NCBI GenBank assembly: GCA_965249925.1
Contig: OZ252260.1
Location: forward strand, 992,001-1,056,000
Reading direction: 5' to 3'
Length of the DNA stretch: 64,000 bases
DNA from: Hoeflea_A sp965249925
Lineage (GTDB): Bacteria > Pseudomonadota > Alphaproteobacteria > Rhizobiales > Rhizobiaceae
Shown here: positions 1-9,642 of the stretch, piece after piece
Layout of the letters: each line of letters starts with the position of its first letter
Numbering within the stretch: the first letter of the stretch is position 1
Translations under genes and position numbers: made by a program
Notes under the pieces: model-generated
What the model saw: the letters and a program-made list of their open reading frames with translations, nothing else
What the model was told of the DNA's origin: nothing
Databases searched by the model: none

Positions 1-1
1 C

Positions 2-883
2 GAAGGCAAACCCTTCGCCCTGCCCCATCACACCGACACCTTCGCACTGTTCTACAACAAGGACCGGATGGCGGAGATTGGAGTTACGCCGCCCAGCAGC
101 CTCGACACAAGCTGGACGTGGGATGAGTTTATCGAGGTCGCGCGGGCGCTGCGCGAAAACACCGACGTACCCTATCCTTTCGCCATGCACTTCTTCGGTC
201 TTGCCTATCGCTGGATGATGTATCTCCACCAGGCGGGCGGTGCGGTGCTTGATGAAACGCTGACCAAACCGGTGCTCGATTCCGATGAAGGTATCAAGGC
301 GATTGCCTGGACGCAGAACTGGTACAAAGAGGGTCTGGTTCCGCTTGGCACGTCGATCAAGGGCACCGAGATTTCGGCCAATCTGTTCGCCAACGGCACG
401 ATCGCCATGATGCTGAACGGAAACTGGCAGATCCCGTGGCTGTCGAAGAACGCCAAAGACCAGAATTGGGGCGTCACCTACATGCCGCGCGACGTCAACA
501 TGGCGTCCGATCTCGGCGGCACCTGTGTCACGGTCTCGCGCGATGCCAAAAACCCGGAAGCGGCTGCGCAGTTTTGTTCCTTCCTCACCAATGAGGAGAA
601 CATGCGCAAATATGTCGTCGACGCCCTGTTCCTGCCTGTGCGCAAAACCCTGATGGCCGACGAACTGCAGTTCAGCCTGCGCAAGCCGGAGATGAAGATC
701 TTTGTCGACCAGGCCACAACCGTGCCGCAACACACGGTGCGCACAATTACCCTGCCGACCTGGAGCCGCATGAACAAGCATATGGTCGACGAACTTGATC
801 TTGCCTTCACGCAGAATCAGTCGCCGCAAGATACGGCGAAGAAAATCGACGCGCATATCGCCAGGGTTCTGAAGCGCGGCTAG
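2..883 (+). CDS. Sugar ABC transporter substrate-binding protein (5' end missing)
   Basis: This is the C-terminal 293 residues of a family 1 extracellular solute-binding protein (MalE/UgpB type), which captures a sugar or oligosaccharide in the periplasm. The reading frame is open from base 2, so the signal peptide and first lobe lie outside the window. Visible family marks are the ALFYNKD segment near the left edge, the MMLNGNW segment and a helical C-terminus ending in LKRG. Two permeases, a GH4 glycosidase and an ATPase follow on the same strand, which argues for a glycoside as ligand. The stop codon TAG coincides with the first bases of a MITE-like element. Confidence 0.9.
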   Translation, partial: EGKPFALPHHTDTFALFYNKDRMAEIGVTPPSSLDTSWTWDEFIEVARALRENTDVPYPFAMHFFGLAYRWMMYLHQAGGAVLDETLTKPVLDSDEGIKAIAWTQNWYKEGLVPLGTSIKGTEISANLFANGTIAMMLNGNWQIPWLSKNAKDQNWGVTYMPRDVNMASDLGGTCVTVSRDAKNPEAAAQFCSFLTNEENMRKYVVDALFLPVRKTLMADELQFSLRKPEMKIFVDQATTVPQHTVRTITLPTWSRMNKHMVDELDLAFTQNQSPQDTAKKIDAHIARVLKRG

Positions 884-1184
884 AGCAAGTTGTGACCAGA
901 ATGAACCATTTGATGGCGGAAAATCGGTCCACTCGGCAAGGCGCGTCGCGCAGCGCGATGTGGTGCATCGGGCAAGCGGCGCAACGTAGCCGATGGGCCG
1001 ATTTACCGCCACCCTGGACAGGTCTATCGTGTTGAAAACATACGGTGAATGGGCCGGGCGATTTTGCTCCCTGGCGTCGTTGGCTTGCACTTGTGGTGGG
1101 GAGGCACCACGGCATGCAACCCGCCTAGCCAGCGACCAAAATCGCCGCGGTCAAATGCTTCATTCTGGTCGCAACTTGCTCTAG
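880..1184. mobile_element. MITE-like element with 34-bp terminal inverted repeats
   Basis: The left end, 880-913, begins CTAGAGCAAGTTGTGACCAG and reads as the reverse complement of the right end, 1151-1184, with two mismatches in 34 positions. Both ends carry CTAG, which fits the TA target duplication inside CTAG that is known for IS630/Tc1-type transposition. The interior of about 235 bp has no convincing gene, so this is a non-autonomous element. It sits between the stop codon of the binding protein gene and the first permease gene and probably adds a structured spacer to the transcript. The family assignment is inferred from the ends only. Confidence 0.75.
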
Positions 1185-1290
1185 ACCTAGCCTTCCGCGA
1201 CACAATGCAATTGCCGTAAGCTTGGATCGTCGCGATCTACGGATCGCGACGGTTATCGGTAACAGGTGCGCACGAGAGGGCGATCAATCG

Positions 1291-2205
1291 ATGCAGGATA
1301 CGGTCACACCCGAAACAGACGAACCGGATTTGTGGCGCCGGTTGAAACCGGTATTGACGCCCTACCTGTTCATCGCTCCCAACCTCATTCTTTTCGTCAC
1401 TTTTTTCATCGGACCGCTGTTCTACGCACTTTACATCTCGTTTCACGATTGGTCTTTGATCGATGTTCCCTGGTTCGTCGGGCCGGAAAACTATGTGCGC
1501 CTGTTGCTGGATCCGCTGTTTTGGCAATCGCTCAAGAACACGATCATTTATTCGGTCGGAACGGTGCCGTTGAGCCTGGCCATCGGGCTGGTTCTGGCCA
1601 TTGCACTGAACCGCGAACTGCCGGGACGTGTCCTGTTGCGGTCATCATTCTTCCTCCCTGTGGTGGTCTCGGCGGTGGCGACCGCCGTGGTCTCCGCATG
1701 GATGTTCAATGACAATTACGGCGTCATCAACATGATGCTCGCGAAGATCGATGCCGGGCCGTTTCCGTGGCTTTCATCGCCCTATTGGGCGATGCCGACC
1801 CTGATCATCACAACGCTGTGGATCCGGGTCGGTTTCTGCATGGTGATTTATCTGGCCGCCCTGCAGTCCATCCCGACGTCTTACTACGACGCCGCCCATG
1901 TCGACGGTGCGTCCCGCTGGCAGCAGTTTCGCTATGTGACCTGGCCGTTGCTCGGTCCGGCAACGTTCCTGCTGTTGATTCTCAACGTGATCTATTCCTT
2001 CCATGTCTTCGATCTGGTGTTTGTCATGACCGGCGGCGGTCCGGGTTTTTCGACGACGCTTCTCGTCCAATACATCTATCAATCCGCGTTCGAGACCGGC
2101 GAGATGGGCTATGCCTCGGCGCTCGGCGTTGTCCTGTTTCTCATCATTCTCGGTTTCACCGTCCTGCAATGGCGACTGAGCCCGAGCGGCGAAAACCTGA
2201 GTTAG
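1291..2205 (+). CDS. Sugar ABC transporter permease, MalF/UgpA type
   Basis: Inner-membrane permease of 304 residues with about six membrane segments, the first at LFIAPNLILFVTFF. The cytoplasmic EAA loop (YYDAAHVDGAS, around residue 198) is the docking site for the ATPase. I chose the ATG at 1291, which has a GAGAGGG upstream, over an in-frame TTG at 1222 that would add a hydrophilic leader unusual for the family. It forms the heterodimeric channel with the next gene, 10 bp downstream. Confidence 0.92.
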   Translation: MQDTVTPETDEPDLWRRLKPVLTPYLFIAPNLILFVTFFIGPLFYALYISFHDWSLIDVPWFVGPENYVRLLLDPLFWQSLKNTIIYSVGTVPLSLAIGLVLAIALNRELPGRVLLRSSFFLPVVVSAVATAVVSAWMFNDNYGVINMMLAKIDAGPFPWLSSPYWAMPTLIITTLWIRVGFCMVIYLAALQSIPTSYYDAAHVDGASRWQQFRYVTWPLLGPATFLLLILNVIYSFHVFDLVFVMTGGGPGFSTTLLVQYIYQSAFETGEMGYASALGVVLFLIILGFTVLQWRLSPSGENLS

Positions 2206-2215
2206 GAGGTCGATC

Positions 2216-3061
2216 ATGTCCGGTGTCGTGACCTCAAGTCGCCTCAGGCAAAGATCCGAAACCGTCGCGATCTGGGTGTTCCTGGTGCTCGCCGCGATTG
2301 TTATGCTGTTTCCGATTTACTGGATGTTGGCAACCGCATTGCGACCATCCGATGAAATCTTCAGTCCCGGATCCGGCCTTTTTCCGTCCGAGCTTGTCTG
2401 GAGCAATTTCGCCGTTGCCTGGAACCGGTTGCCCTTCGGTCTTTGGACGCTGAACTCGATCTTCATCGCGGTCGTCGCGGTTGTCCTGACAGTAACGATC
2501 AATCTGCTGTGCGGTTACGCTTTCGCCAAATTCCGTTTTGTCGGACGCGATATCCTGTTCCTGGCAATCATCAGCGCTTTGATGATCCCGATCCAGGTGA
2601 TCATCGTGCCGGTTTTCCTGATCGTGTCGGATCTCGGCCTGCAGAACAGTCTCTGGGGCATCATCGTCCCGCGCGCGGCAGAAGCCTTCGGCATCTTCAT
2701 GGTGCGTCAGTTCATGGTGTCGATCCCCGATGAACTGATCGAAGCGGCGCGGGTCGACGGCGCCAGTGAATTGAAGATCTTCCTTATGGTCGTCGTACCG
2801 CTGTCGAAGCCGATCATCGCGGTTCTGGTGATTTTCACCTTTATGTGGCGTTGGAACGATTTCGCCCTCCCCCTGGTCATCCTGACCGATCAGGATGTCT
2901 ACACCGTTCAGCTTGGCATCAATCTGCTGAAGGGGCAGTTCAATACCGAATGGACCAACATCATGGCGATGGCCTTCCTGTCGCTGGCGCCGATGCTCGC
3001 GATTTTCATCGTCGGCCAGCGCTATCTGGTCCAGGGCATCGCAAGCACCGGGCTGAAATAG
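2216..3061 (+). CDS. Sugar ABC transporter permease, MalG/UgpE type
   Basis: Second permease subunit, 281 residues, of normal MalG length with six predicted membrane segments and the EAA loop EAARVDGAS near residue 174. An AGGAGG at 2204-2209, overlapping the stop codon of the previous gene, sets the ATG at 2216. Pairing with the upstream permease and the ATPase at 4494 gives a complete CUT1-family sugar importer. Confidence 0.93.
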   Translation: MSGVVTSSRLRQRSETVAIWVFLVLAAIVMLFPIYWMLATALRPSDEIFSPGSGLFPSELVWSNFAVAWNRLPFGLWTLNSIFIAVVAVVLTVTINLLCGYAFAKFRFVGRDILFLAIISALMIPIQVIIVPVFLIVSDLGLQNSLWGIIVPRAAEAFGIFMVRQFMVSIPDELIEAARVDGASELKIFLMVVVPLSKPIIAVLVIFTFMWRWNDFALPLVILTDQDVYTVQLGINLLKGQFNTEWTNIMAMAFLSLAPMLAIFIVGQRYLVQGIASTGLK

Positions 3062-3150
3062 ATGGCGATGTTCCGGTCAAAACGACAACCTCGAAGCGGC
3101 CCTCGCTTCGACGATGAACAAGCAACGCAACGTGTGAGGCGAGGTCGACC

Positions 3151-4467
3151 ATGAAAATCGCAATGATCGGTGCCGGCAGCGTCGTTTTCCTGAAAAACCT
3201 GCTGACGGATATCCTCGATTTCGAGGCGCTGCGAGACGTCGCCATCGCCCTACACGACATCGACGCGGAGCGCCTTGAAACCGCCGGCATGATGGCGCGC
3301 TGGACAGCCAGGCAGACCGAGGCGGGTGCCGCGATCAGCGAGCATTTGGACCGCCGCGGCGCGCTGCAAGACGCCGATTTCGTCATCAATATGGTGCAGA
3401 TCGGCATGCATCCGGCGACATTGGTCGATTTCGATATCCCGCGTCGCCACGGCCTGAAACAAACAATCGCCGACACCGCCGGTATCGGCGGGATCTTCCG
3501 CGGCCTGCGCACCATTCCCTTCATGCTCAGCCTGGTTGCCGATATGCGCACGCTCTGCCCAGACGCCATCCTGCTCAACTACACCAATCCGATGAGCATT
3601 CTGACGCGCGCCGTCTACGAAGCCTTCCCTGAACAGCCGGTGGTCGGGCTCTGCCACAACATCCAGCATACGGCGCGCGATCTTGCCACTTACCTCGGCG
3701 TCGAGCGCGATCAGCTCACCTATCGCTGTGCCGGTATCAACCATATGTGCTGGTTTCTGGATCTGCAGATCGACGGTGAGGATGCCTATCCGAAGCTGTG
3801 GCAGGCGATGGATGACCCGGACATCTATGCCAAGGACAAGGTGCGTTTCGAACTGATGCGCTGGCTCGGCCGGTTCATCTCAGAATCGAGTGAGCATAAC
3901 GCCGAGTATAACGGGCTGTTCCTCAAACGGGATGATCAGATCGAAGCCTTCGGTATTCCGGTCGACGAATACATCCGCCGCAGCGAGTTCAACCTCAAAC
4001 GCTACGCCGATACACGACAACGCCTCATCGATGGCGACACGTTTTCGCTTCGCCGCAGTCTGGAGTATGGCTCGCATGTTATCTACGCCATTGCCACCGG
4101 TGAACTGCGTCTGATCTATGGCAACGTGCGCAATTGCGGACTGATCGACAACCTGCCGCCCGATTGCTGCGTGGAGGTGCCGGTAGCGGTCGACCGCCAT
4201 GGTCTGCAGCCCTGCCGTGTCGGACCGCTGCCGGTGGAACTGGCCGCCTATTGCGCACCGCACACATACAGTCAGGAACTCGTTGTGCGGGCCGTGCTCT
4301 CCGGAGACCGGAAGCACGTCTATCGCGCAGCAATGCACGATCCGCAGATTGCAGCCGCCCTTTCACTCGGTGAAATCAAAAGCCTGGTCGACGACATGAT
4401 GGAGGCGCATCGCGACCTGATGCCGGATGTCTTGATCGCCGGACAGGCCGGTCACGCGGCGGCCTGA
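3151..4467 (+). CDS. GH4-family alpha-glycosidase (alpha-galactosidase/glucosidase-like)
   Basis: 438-residue cytoplasmic enzyme of glycoside hydrolase family 4, which uses NAD+ and a divalent metal in an oxidation-elimination mechanism. The N-terminal GAGS nucleotide-binding loop is at residues 7-10, a conserved NYTNP segment near residue 144, and the likely metal ligands are Cys168 (GLCHN) and His198 (INHMCW). The CHN motif and the genes around it suggest a MelA-like alpha-glycosidase, but specificity varies within GH4 (alpha-glucosides, galactosides, galacturonides). Its place between permeases and ATPase implies that the imported glycoside is hydrolysed inside the cell. Confidence 0.85.
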   Translation: MKIAMIGAGSVVFLKNLLTDILDFEALRDVAIALHDIDAERLETAGMMARWTARQTEAGAAISEHLDRRGALQDADFVINMVQIGMHPATLVDFDIPRRHGLKQTIADTAGIGGIFRGLRTIPFMLSLVADMRTLCPDAILLNYTNPMSILTRAVYEAFPEQPVVGLCHNIQHTARDLATYLGVERDQLTYRCAGINHMCWFLDLQIDGEDAYPKLWQAMDDPDIYAKDKVRFELMRWLGRFISESSEHNAEYNGLFLKRDDQIEAFGIPVDEYIRRSEFNLKRYADTRQRLIDGDTFSLRRSLEYGSHVIYAIATGELRLIYGNVRNCGLIDNLPPDCCVEVPVAVDRHGLQPCRVGPLPVELAAYCAPHTYSQELVVRAVLSGDRKHVYRAAMHDPQIAAALSLGEIKSLVDDMMEAHRDLMPDVLIAGQAGHAAA

Positions 4468-4493
4468 CGCAATTAGGGAACGGGGAAGAAACA

Positions 4494-5546
4494 ATGGCAT
4501 CCGTCGATATTGTCGATGTACGAAAGTCGTTCGGTCAGGTCGACGTCATCCATGGCGTCTCAATCGATATTGCCGACGGCGAATTCGTCATTTTGGTCGG
4601 ACCGTCCGGCTGCGGGAAATCGACACTTCTGCGCATGCTGGCCGGTCTCGAAACCATCACCAGCGGCGGCATTCATATTGGCGGCAAACGGGTCAACCTG
4701 ATACCACCGAAAGAACGGGATATCGCCATGGTATTCCAAAACTACGCGCTCTACCCGCATATGACCGTCGCCGAGAATATGGCGTTTTCGCTCAAAATGC
4801 GTGGAGATCCGAGTGCCACAATCGACGCCCGTGTCAAGCCGGCAGCGGAGATACTGGGACTGTCGGATCTGCTCGACCGCTATCCCCGCCAGCTTTCCGG
4901 CGGCCAGCGCCAACGTGTCGCGATGGGTCGCGCCATCGTGCGCGATCCCCAGGTGTTCCTGTTCGATGAGCCGCTCTCCAATCTTGACGCCAAGCTGCGT
5001 GTCGCGATGCGCACCGAGATCAAGGAACTGCATCAACGCCTGAAGACCACGACCGTCTATGTGACCCATGACCAAATCGAAGCGATGACCATGGCCGACA
5101 AGATCGTCGTCATGCATGATGGCATCGTCGAACAGATCGGTGCGCCGCTCGACCTCTACGACGAGCCCGCCAATCTGTTCGTCGCCGGCTTCATCGGCAG
5201 CCCGGCCATGAACTTCATCCATGGCAGGATACGCGACGGCGGATTCGTGTCCGATGAGGGTTTGACGATCAAGGTCGCCGGCGATCACGCCGTGTCGGAG
5301 GGACAGCCAGTCGTTCTGGGCATCCGGCCCGAACTCATTGACCTCGATGCCGGCGGCATGCCTGTCGAGGTCGGCGTGCTCGAGCCGACCGGATCGGAAA
5401 CCTATGTTTCGGTTCACAGCCATGGCCATGAATTGACCTGCGTCTTTCGCGAACGCATCAACGCCCAGCCCGGTGAGAGCATTTCGATCACGCCGAATCC
5501 GGATCTGGTGCACGTCTTTGACCGGGAAACCGGGAAACGGATCTGA
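4494..5546 (+). CDS. Sugar ABC transporter ATPase, MsmK/UgpC/MalK type
   Basis: 350-residue ATPase that powers the importer encoded upstream. Walker A GPSGCGKST is near residue 36, the signature LSGGQRQR near 134, and Walker B with DEPLSNLDA just after. The C-terminal part from about residue 235 is the TOBE/OB regulatory domain found in CUT1 ATPases, so the protein is complete. It is last in the operon, 26 bp after the GH4 gene. Confidence 0.94.
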   Translation: MASVDIVDVRKSFGQVDVIHGVSIDIADGEFVILVGPSGCGKSTLLRMLAGLETITSGGIHIGGKRVNLIPPKERDIAMVFQNYALYPHMTVAENMAFSLKMRGDPSATIDARVKPAAEILGLSDLLDRYPRQLSGGQRQRVAMGRAIVRDPQVFLFDEPLSNLDAKLRVAMRTEIKELHQRLKTTTVYVTHDQIEAMTMADKIVVMHDGIVEQIGAPLDLYDEPANLFVAGFIGSPAMNFIHGRIRDGGFVSDEGLTIKVAGDHAVSEGQPVVLGIRPELIDLDAGGMPVEVGVLEPTGSETYVSVHSHGHELTCVFRERINAQPGESISITPNPDLVHVFDRETGKRI

Positions 5547-5589
5547 GTCAGCTTTCACTCCATGCGGCAGTGGATTTGTCGGCTTGTTC

Positions 5590-6315
5590 TCAGGACAGAA
5601 AAGCGACAGGGAACAGCACCACAGGAAGGCTCAATAAGGCAGTTTTGAGCCGGTGCGTCTTTAACAATCCATGCCGCAGAGCATAGATAATCCACAGTGC
5701 CAGGACCACCGGAGACACCAAGATCGTCTGTATTTCTTCGTACTGAAGCGCGTCGGTCCAGTCCGCGTTGATGGTCTGATGTAGTTTGGGATCAAATTCC
5801 AGGGATCGAAGGAAGAGCGCTGAAATCCTGATCAGGCCAATACCAGCCAGTACAATCACGACAAATATCATATCGGTTCTGTGGCGAACGAGGTCGCCCT
5901 TGCGAACACTGACAACAGCGCTGATAAGATAGGCAAGGCAATACACGCCAATCATCGAGAGTCCCATGACCCCATACGGCGCACGTTGGGCTGTCGGTTC
6001 ACTCAGGTAGTTCCAGAAATACAGAAGCCCAATTGAGATGACGATATACACGCACAGTACAAAGAAAACCCAGTACCCCATCCGTGTATGGACGCCCCTC
6101 ACGCCGCGCCGATGTTGGCCGAAGTGGCCAGTTGCAAGCTGTATTACCCAAAGCAGCAATACGAGGTAACCAAACAAAGAATGTGAAACGTATAGGAACG
6201 TGGTTTCCACATGATCATAAAAAGTAAATGCAAATTTTCCGAAAGATAAGTATACAGCCAATGTAAAAATAAATGTGAATGCCGTAATTACGAGTAAAAA
6301 TGAAGAAAAAATCAA
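5590..6315 (-). CDS. DUF2306-like multipass membrane protein
   Basis: 241-residue protein with about seven hydrophobic segments. Conserved-looking loops are RGVRGVHTRMGYW and RKGDLVRHRTDM, which resemble the histidine- and arginine-bearing loops of DUF2306 membrane proteins. Function unknown. The gene is AT-richer than its neighbours and stands alone between two operons, so it may be acquired. The only in-frame start is a TTG at 6315 without a clear ribosome site, whereas an ATG with AAGGGGAC upstream lies at 6386 in another frame; the N-terminus may therefore be frameshifted. Confidence 0.6.
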   Translation of the reverse strand: MIFSSFLLVITAFTFIFTLAVYLSFGKFAFTFYDHVETTFLYVSHSLFGYLVLLLWVIQLATGHFGQHRRGVRGVHTRMGYWVFFVLCVYIVISIGLLYFWNYLSEPTAQRAPYGVMGLSMIGVYCLAYLISAVVSVRKGDLVRHRTDMIFVVIVLAGIGLIRISALFLRSLEFDPKLHQTINADWTDALQYEEIQTILVSPVVLALWIIYALRHGLLKTHRLKTALLSLPVVLFPVAFLS

Positions 6316-6647
6316 ATCAAAATTTTGGTTTTTGAGCTGATACTTCTTGCCTGTGCCGCCTGCGTTTCTTTGTAAGCCATCGACATAACTCAGTCCCCTT
6401 CAGCCGGGAAACAATGTTAAACTGAACGACAAATGCTAACGGTTGATGCCTTGCAGAAGTTTCAATTCTCCGTTGTCAGACACGTTCATACAACTGTCAT
6501 TCCTGACAGGATGCCGGGTGAAAATACTGCAGGTTGCAGGTCACTCAACCGAATGGATGCCCTAAGTAAGGTGGGGCCGATCGTTTTTGGGAAAATCCGC
6601 AGTTGACAAAGCGAAACCGATGGAGGCGATCAGGGCGTGCCGGTTTT
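6316..6647. other. Intergenic region without a recognised gene
   Basis: 332 bp between the start of the DUF2306-like gene and the end of tctA. The left part carries the probable ribosome site and alternative start (6386, reading leftward) of the membrane protein. I see no RNA gene, terminator hairpin or repeat that I can support. Confidence 0.4.
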
Positions 6648-8171
6648 CTAGTCGCGTGGTTCTTCAACTTCCTTGGCTGAATTGGCCTTGTTGCGGGCGA
6701 GGAACCAGATCACGGACGCGACCGACAGCAGAAGCAGGGCCACCGCCACGGGATAGCGGACGATCTGCAGCGGATCGCCGTTGGTCAGCGCCAACATCTG
6801 CGAGATCGAGATTTCGAAACGCGGTCCGAGAAAGAAGGCGATGATGAAGATGACCAGCGAATAGCCGAACGCCGACATCAGATAGCCGATCACCGCGAAT
6901 AACAACATCACCCCGACCCCGAACAGACCGCTGGTCGCCATGGAAACGCCGACGATGCACAGCAGCAGTGCGGATGCGAAGATGATCGATTCCGGTGCGG
7001 AAACCACCTTGACCCAGATGCGAAGCCCGATCTGTCCGATCCACAGATTGATGAAGTTGGCCATGATCATGGCACCGAACAGGCCATAGACGAGGCGCCC
7101 CTGGTTCTCGAACAGCAGAGGGCCGGGCTGCATGCCGTGGATCATGAAGGCGCTGATAATCAGCGCAGCGCCGACGCTGCCCGGAATGCCCAGCGTCAGC
7201 AGCGGAATCAGGTTGGCACCGACGACCGCCGAGTTGGCGGATTCGGCCGCGGCGATGCCTTTGATGTTGCCCTTGCCGAAACTCTGCGGGTCTTTCGACG
7301 AGGCCTTGGTAAACGCATAGGACATGAAAGCGGCCGCGGTTGAGCCAATGCCCGGAAGCGCGCCGAGAATGGTTCCGGTCGCTGCGCCGCGCAACATGGT
7401 AAAGCGGCAGGACCAGTACTCCGACCAGGTGACGCGCCGATCGTTCGGATCCCCGGTGTCCTTGAGCTCGATCGCCGATTTGACCGAGCCGTGGCTTTCC
7501 GCCAACCGCCTGAGGATCTCCGAAATAGCCAGCATGCCGATGGCAACCGAGGCGAGCGGCAGCCCGTCATAGAGGTCCCACATGCCGAAGATCAGACGCG
7601 GCGTATAGTTTTCCGGATCGCTGCCGATCGAGGCGAACAGCAGGCCCAGTGCGGCGGCAATAATGCCCTTGATGAGGGATTCGCCGATCAGGCCTGAAAG
7701 CACAGAGAAGGCGAAGATCATCAAAGCGACAATTTCGACGGGGCCCATGCGCAGGGCCAGGATGGCCAGTGGCGCCGAAACGGTAATCAGAACGATGTCG
7801 CTGAACGTGTCGCCCGTTACCGAAGAGAACAGCGCCATCTTGGTGGCTTTCAGCGGTTTGCCGCTGCGCGCCAGCGGATAACCGTCGAGCGCCGTGGCAG
7901 CAGCGTCCGGTGTGCCGGGTGTGTTCATCAGCACCGCCGGCACCGCACCGCCGACCAAACCCCCTTTGTTGACACCGACGAGAAACGCGATGGCCGGCAG
8001 CGGGTCGAGGGCGAAGGTAAACGGAATAGCAATCGCCATGGCCATGACCGGACCGATGCCCGGCACCGCGCCGACGAACTGCCCGACGACGACGCCGAAC
8101 AGCACGAAGAAAAGATTCACCAGTGAAAAGGCGTCGCCGAAGCCGGCGAGAATGACGGACAGATCAACCAT
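6648..8171 (-). CDS. tctA: Tripartite tricarboxylate transporter large permease, TctA
   Basis: 507-residue permease with about twelve membrane segments, the large subunit of a TTT importer that moves carboxylates using the ion gradient. Two glycine/proline-rich motifs typical of TctA are present, PGIGPVMAMAI near residue 40 and GIPGSVGAALI near residue 340. It is the last gene of the order marR-tctC-tctB-tctA and starts 6 bp after tctB ends. Confidence 0.95.
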   Translation of the reverse strand: MVDLSVILAGFGDAFSLVNLFFVLFGVVVGQFVGAVPGIGPVMAMAIAIPFTFALDPLPAIAFLVGVNKGGLVGGAVPAVLMNTPGTPDAAATALDGYPLARSGKPLKATKMALFSSVTGDTFSDIVLITVSAPLAILALRMGPVEIVALMIFAFSVLSGLIGESLIKGIIAAALGLLFASIGSDPENYTPRLIFGMWDLYDGLPLASVAIGMLAISEILRRLAESHGSVKSAIELKDTGDPNDRRVTWSEYWSCRFTMLRGAATGTILGALPGIGSTAAAFMSYAFTKASSKDPQSFGKGNIKGIAAAESANSAVVGANLIPLLTLGIPGSVGAALIISAFMIHGMQPGPLLFENQGRLVYGLFGAMIMANFINLWIGQIGLRIWVKVVSAPESIIFASALLLCIVGVSMATSGLFGVGVMLLFAVIGYLMSAFGYSLVIFIIAFFLGPRFEISISQMLALTNGDPLQIVRYPVAVALLLLSVASVIWFLARNKANSAKEVEEPRD

Positions 8172-8177
8172 GGCCGG

Positions 8178-8600
8178 TCACGGAAGCGCCCGATCGAGCA
8201 GTTGTGTGACGAAAAACCAGATGGCGGCTGGCATGATAATCACGCCTGCCACCAGCCACAGCGGCCGTCGCTCCCCGATCATCAGCATCAGGATCAGTGC
8301 CAGAAGCGGTGCGACATAGACAAAACCAAACCAGGTCATGGCGTAGATGGCCGCGCCTAGAACAAACACATGGATTGCCGTCACCGCGAAACGACGCCAG
8401 TTGGGAGGCCGGTGCCCGGTCGGCTTCAGCACCAACAAACCGCCGCACACGGCGATCACCAGCGATACCGCATTGGGCAGCGTATTGGGTGCCAGATTAC
8501 CGTCCTCTACCTGTTCGACGTAAAGCGGGATGACGAGAAAATACATCGCCAGGCCGAACAGCAGAAAGAAGGCGCCGGTTGCCCGATCCGAGGAAACCAT
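8178..8600 (-). CDS. tctB: Tripartite tricarboxylate transporter small permease, TctB
   Basis: 140-residue protein with four hydrophobic segments, the size and layout of TctB (DUF1468). It forms the membrane complex with TctA. It lies between tctC and tctA with short gaps on both sides, so co-transcription is very likely. TctB sequences vary widely; the call rests on size, topology and context. Confidence 0.9.
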   Translation of the reverse strand: MVSSDRATGAFFLLFGLAMYFLVIPLYVEQVEDGNLAPNTLPNAVSLVIAVCGGLLVLKPTGHRPPNWRRFAVTAIHVFVLGAAIYAMTWFGFVYVAPLLALILMLMIGERRPLWLVAGVIIMPAAIWFFVTQLLDRALP

Positions 8601-8653
8601 GGAACCATCCTGCCGGAAAGCGGCCCCGCCGCTTGGGCGGCGGGGCTTTCAGA

Positions 8654-9601
8654 TTACTTCTGGAAGAGCACTTTAACGTTGTCCAGGCCGCCGACCAGCA
8701 TTTCCTTGGTGCCATCGGGGCCAAGGTTCAGGGGCTTACCCCGGGTAGCGTTCGCAACGATCTCCACCATCTGCGGCGATTTCATCGCTTCGTCGATCGC
8801 CGCACTGATCGCCGTTACCGCTTCGGGAGACGTCCCTTTCGTGGTCGCCAGGAAGAAATACGGATCGACATAGGCGTTGACGCCCGATTCGGTGAACGTC
8901 TTGACGTCGGGAGCATAACTCAGCCGACTTTCGTTGGCGGCGGCTATGACTTTCATGTCGCCGGACTCGGCGTAAGGCAGGTGTTCGCCCGAACTGAAAC
9001 CGGCCAGCACCTGGCCGCCGAGGATCAGCTTCATGGTTTCGGCGCCGCCCTTGGTCGAAACCATGTTGAACTGGGCGCCGGATTCGCGTGATGCCACGTC
9101 CATCAACAGTTTCTGCGGCGGTGCGCCGAAGGCGACCGGCAGGTTGCCCTGCTCCTTGGCATAGGCGATCAGGCCTTCCAGGTCGTCAAATGGCGCATCC
9201 TTGCTGGCAACCAGCGCCAGTTCCGCTTTCGATATGGTGCCGAGATAGTCGAAACTGTCGAGATCGAATTCGAGCTGGTCGCCGCGATTCACCAGATTGA
9301 CGAGGATCGGCATGTTGACGCCGAGACCGATGACCTGCCCGCGGGGCGGCATTTTCGAAATGCCGGTGAACATGGCAACGCCACCGCCGCCGGTCTTGTT
9401 TTCGGCAACGATGTTCCAGCCTGTCTGGTCTTCCATCACCTTGGCCAGCACCCGACCCATGGTGTCGGTCGAGCCGCCGGCGCCGAATCCGATCTGCAGT
9501 TTCAGGGGACCTGATGGTTTCCAGTCCGCCGCATTGGCAATGCCGGCAGCCAACAGGGCTGCACCGGCGACGATGCCGGTCACGATCCGATTGAGCTTCA
9601 T
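8654..9601 (-). CDS. tctC: TTT substrate-binding protein, TctC/Bug family
   Basis: 315 residues with an N-terminal signal peptide (hydrophobic GIVAGAALLAAGIANA, cleavage after ANA). The body matches Bug-type periplasmic receptors: IGFGAGGSTDTMGR near residue 38, which forms part of the ligand loop, and NKTGGGG. Bug proteins bind carboxylates such as tricarboxylates, aromatic acids or amino-acid derivatives. It follows the MarR gene at a gap of 41 bp and is the first transport gene of the operon. Confidence 0.94.
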   Translation of the reverse strand: MKLNRIVTGIVAGAALLAAGIANAADWKPSGPLKLQIGFGAGGSTDTMGRVLAKVMEDQTGWNIVAENKTGGGGVAMFTGISKMPPRGQVIGLGVNMPILVNLVNRGDQLEFDLDSFDYLGTISKAELALVASKDAPFDDLEGLIAYAKEQGNLPVAFGAPPQKLLMDVASRESGAQFNMVSTKGGAETMKLILGGQVLAGFSSGEHLPYAESGDMKVIAAANESRLSYAPDVKTFTESGVNAYVDPYFFLATTKGTSPEAVTAISAAIDEAMKSPQMVEIVANATRGKPLNLGPDGTKEMLVGGLDNVKVLFQK

Positions 9602-9642
9602 GACGGTTCCTCCCTTTTGAAGCGCGTGTTGATAAGCATTCC

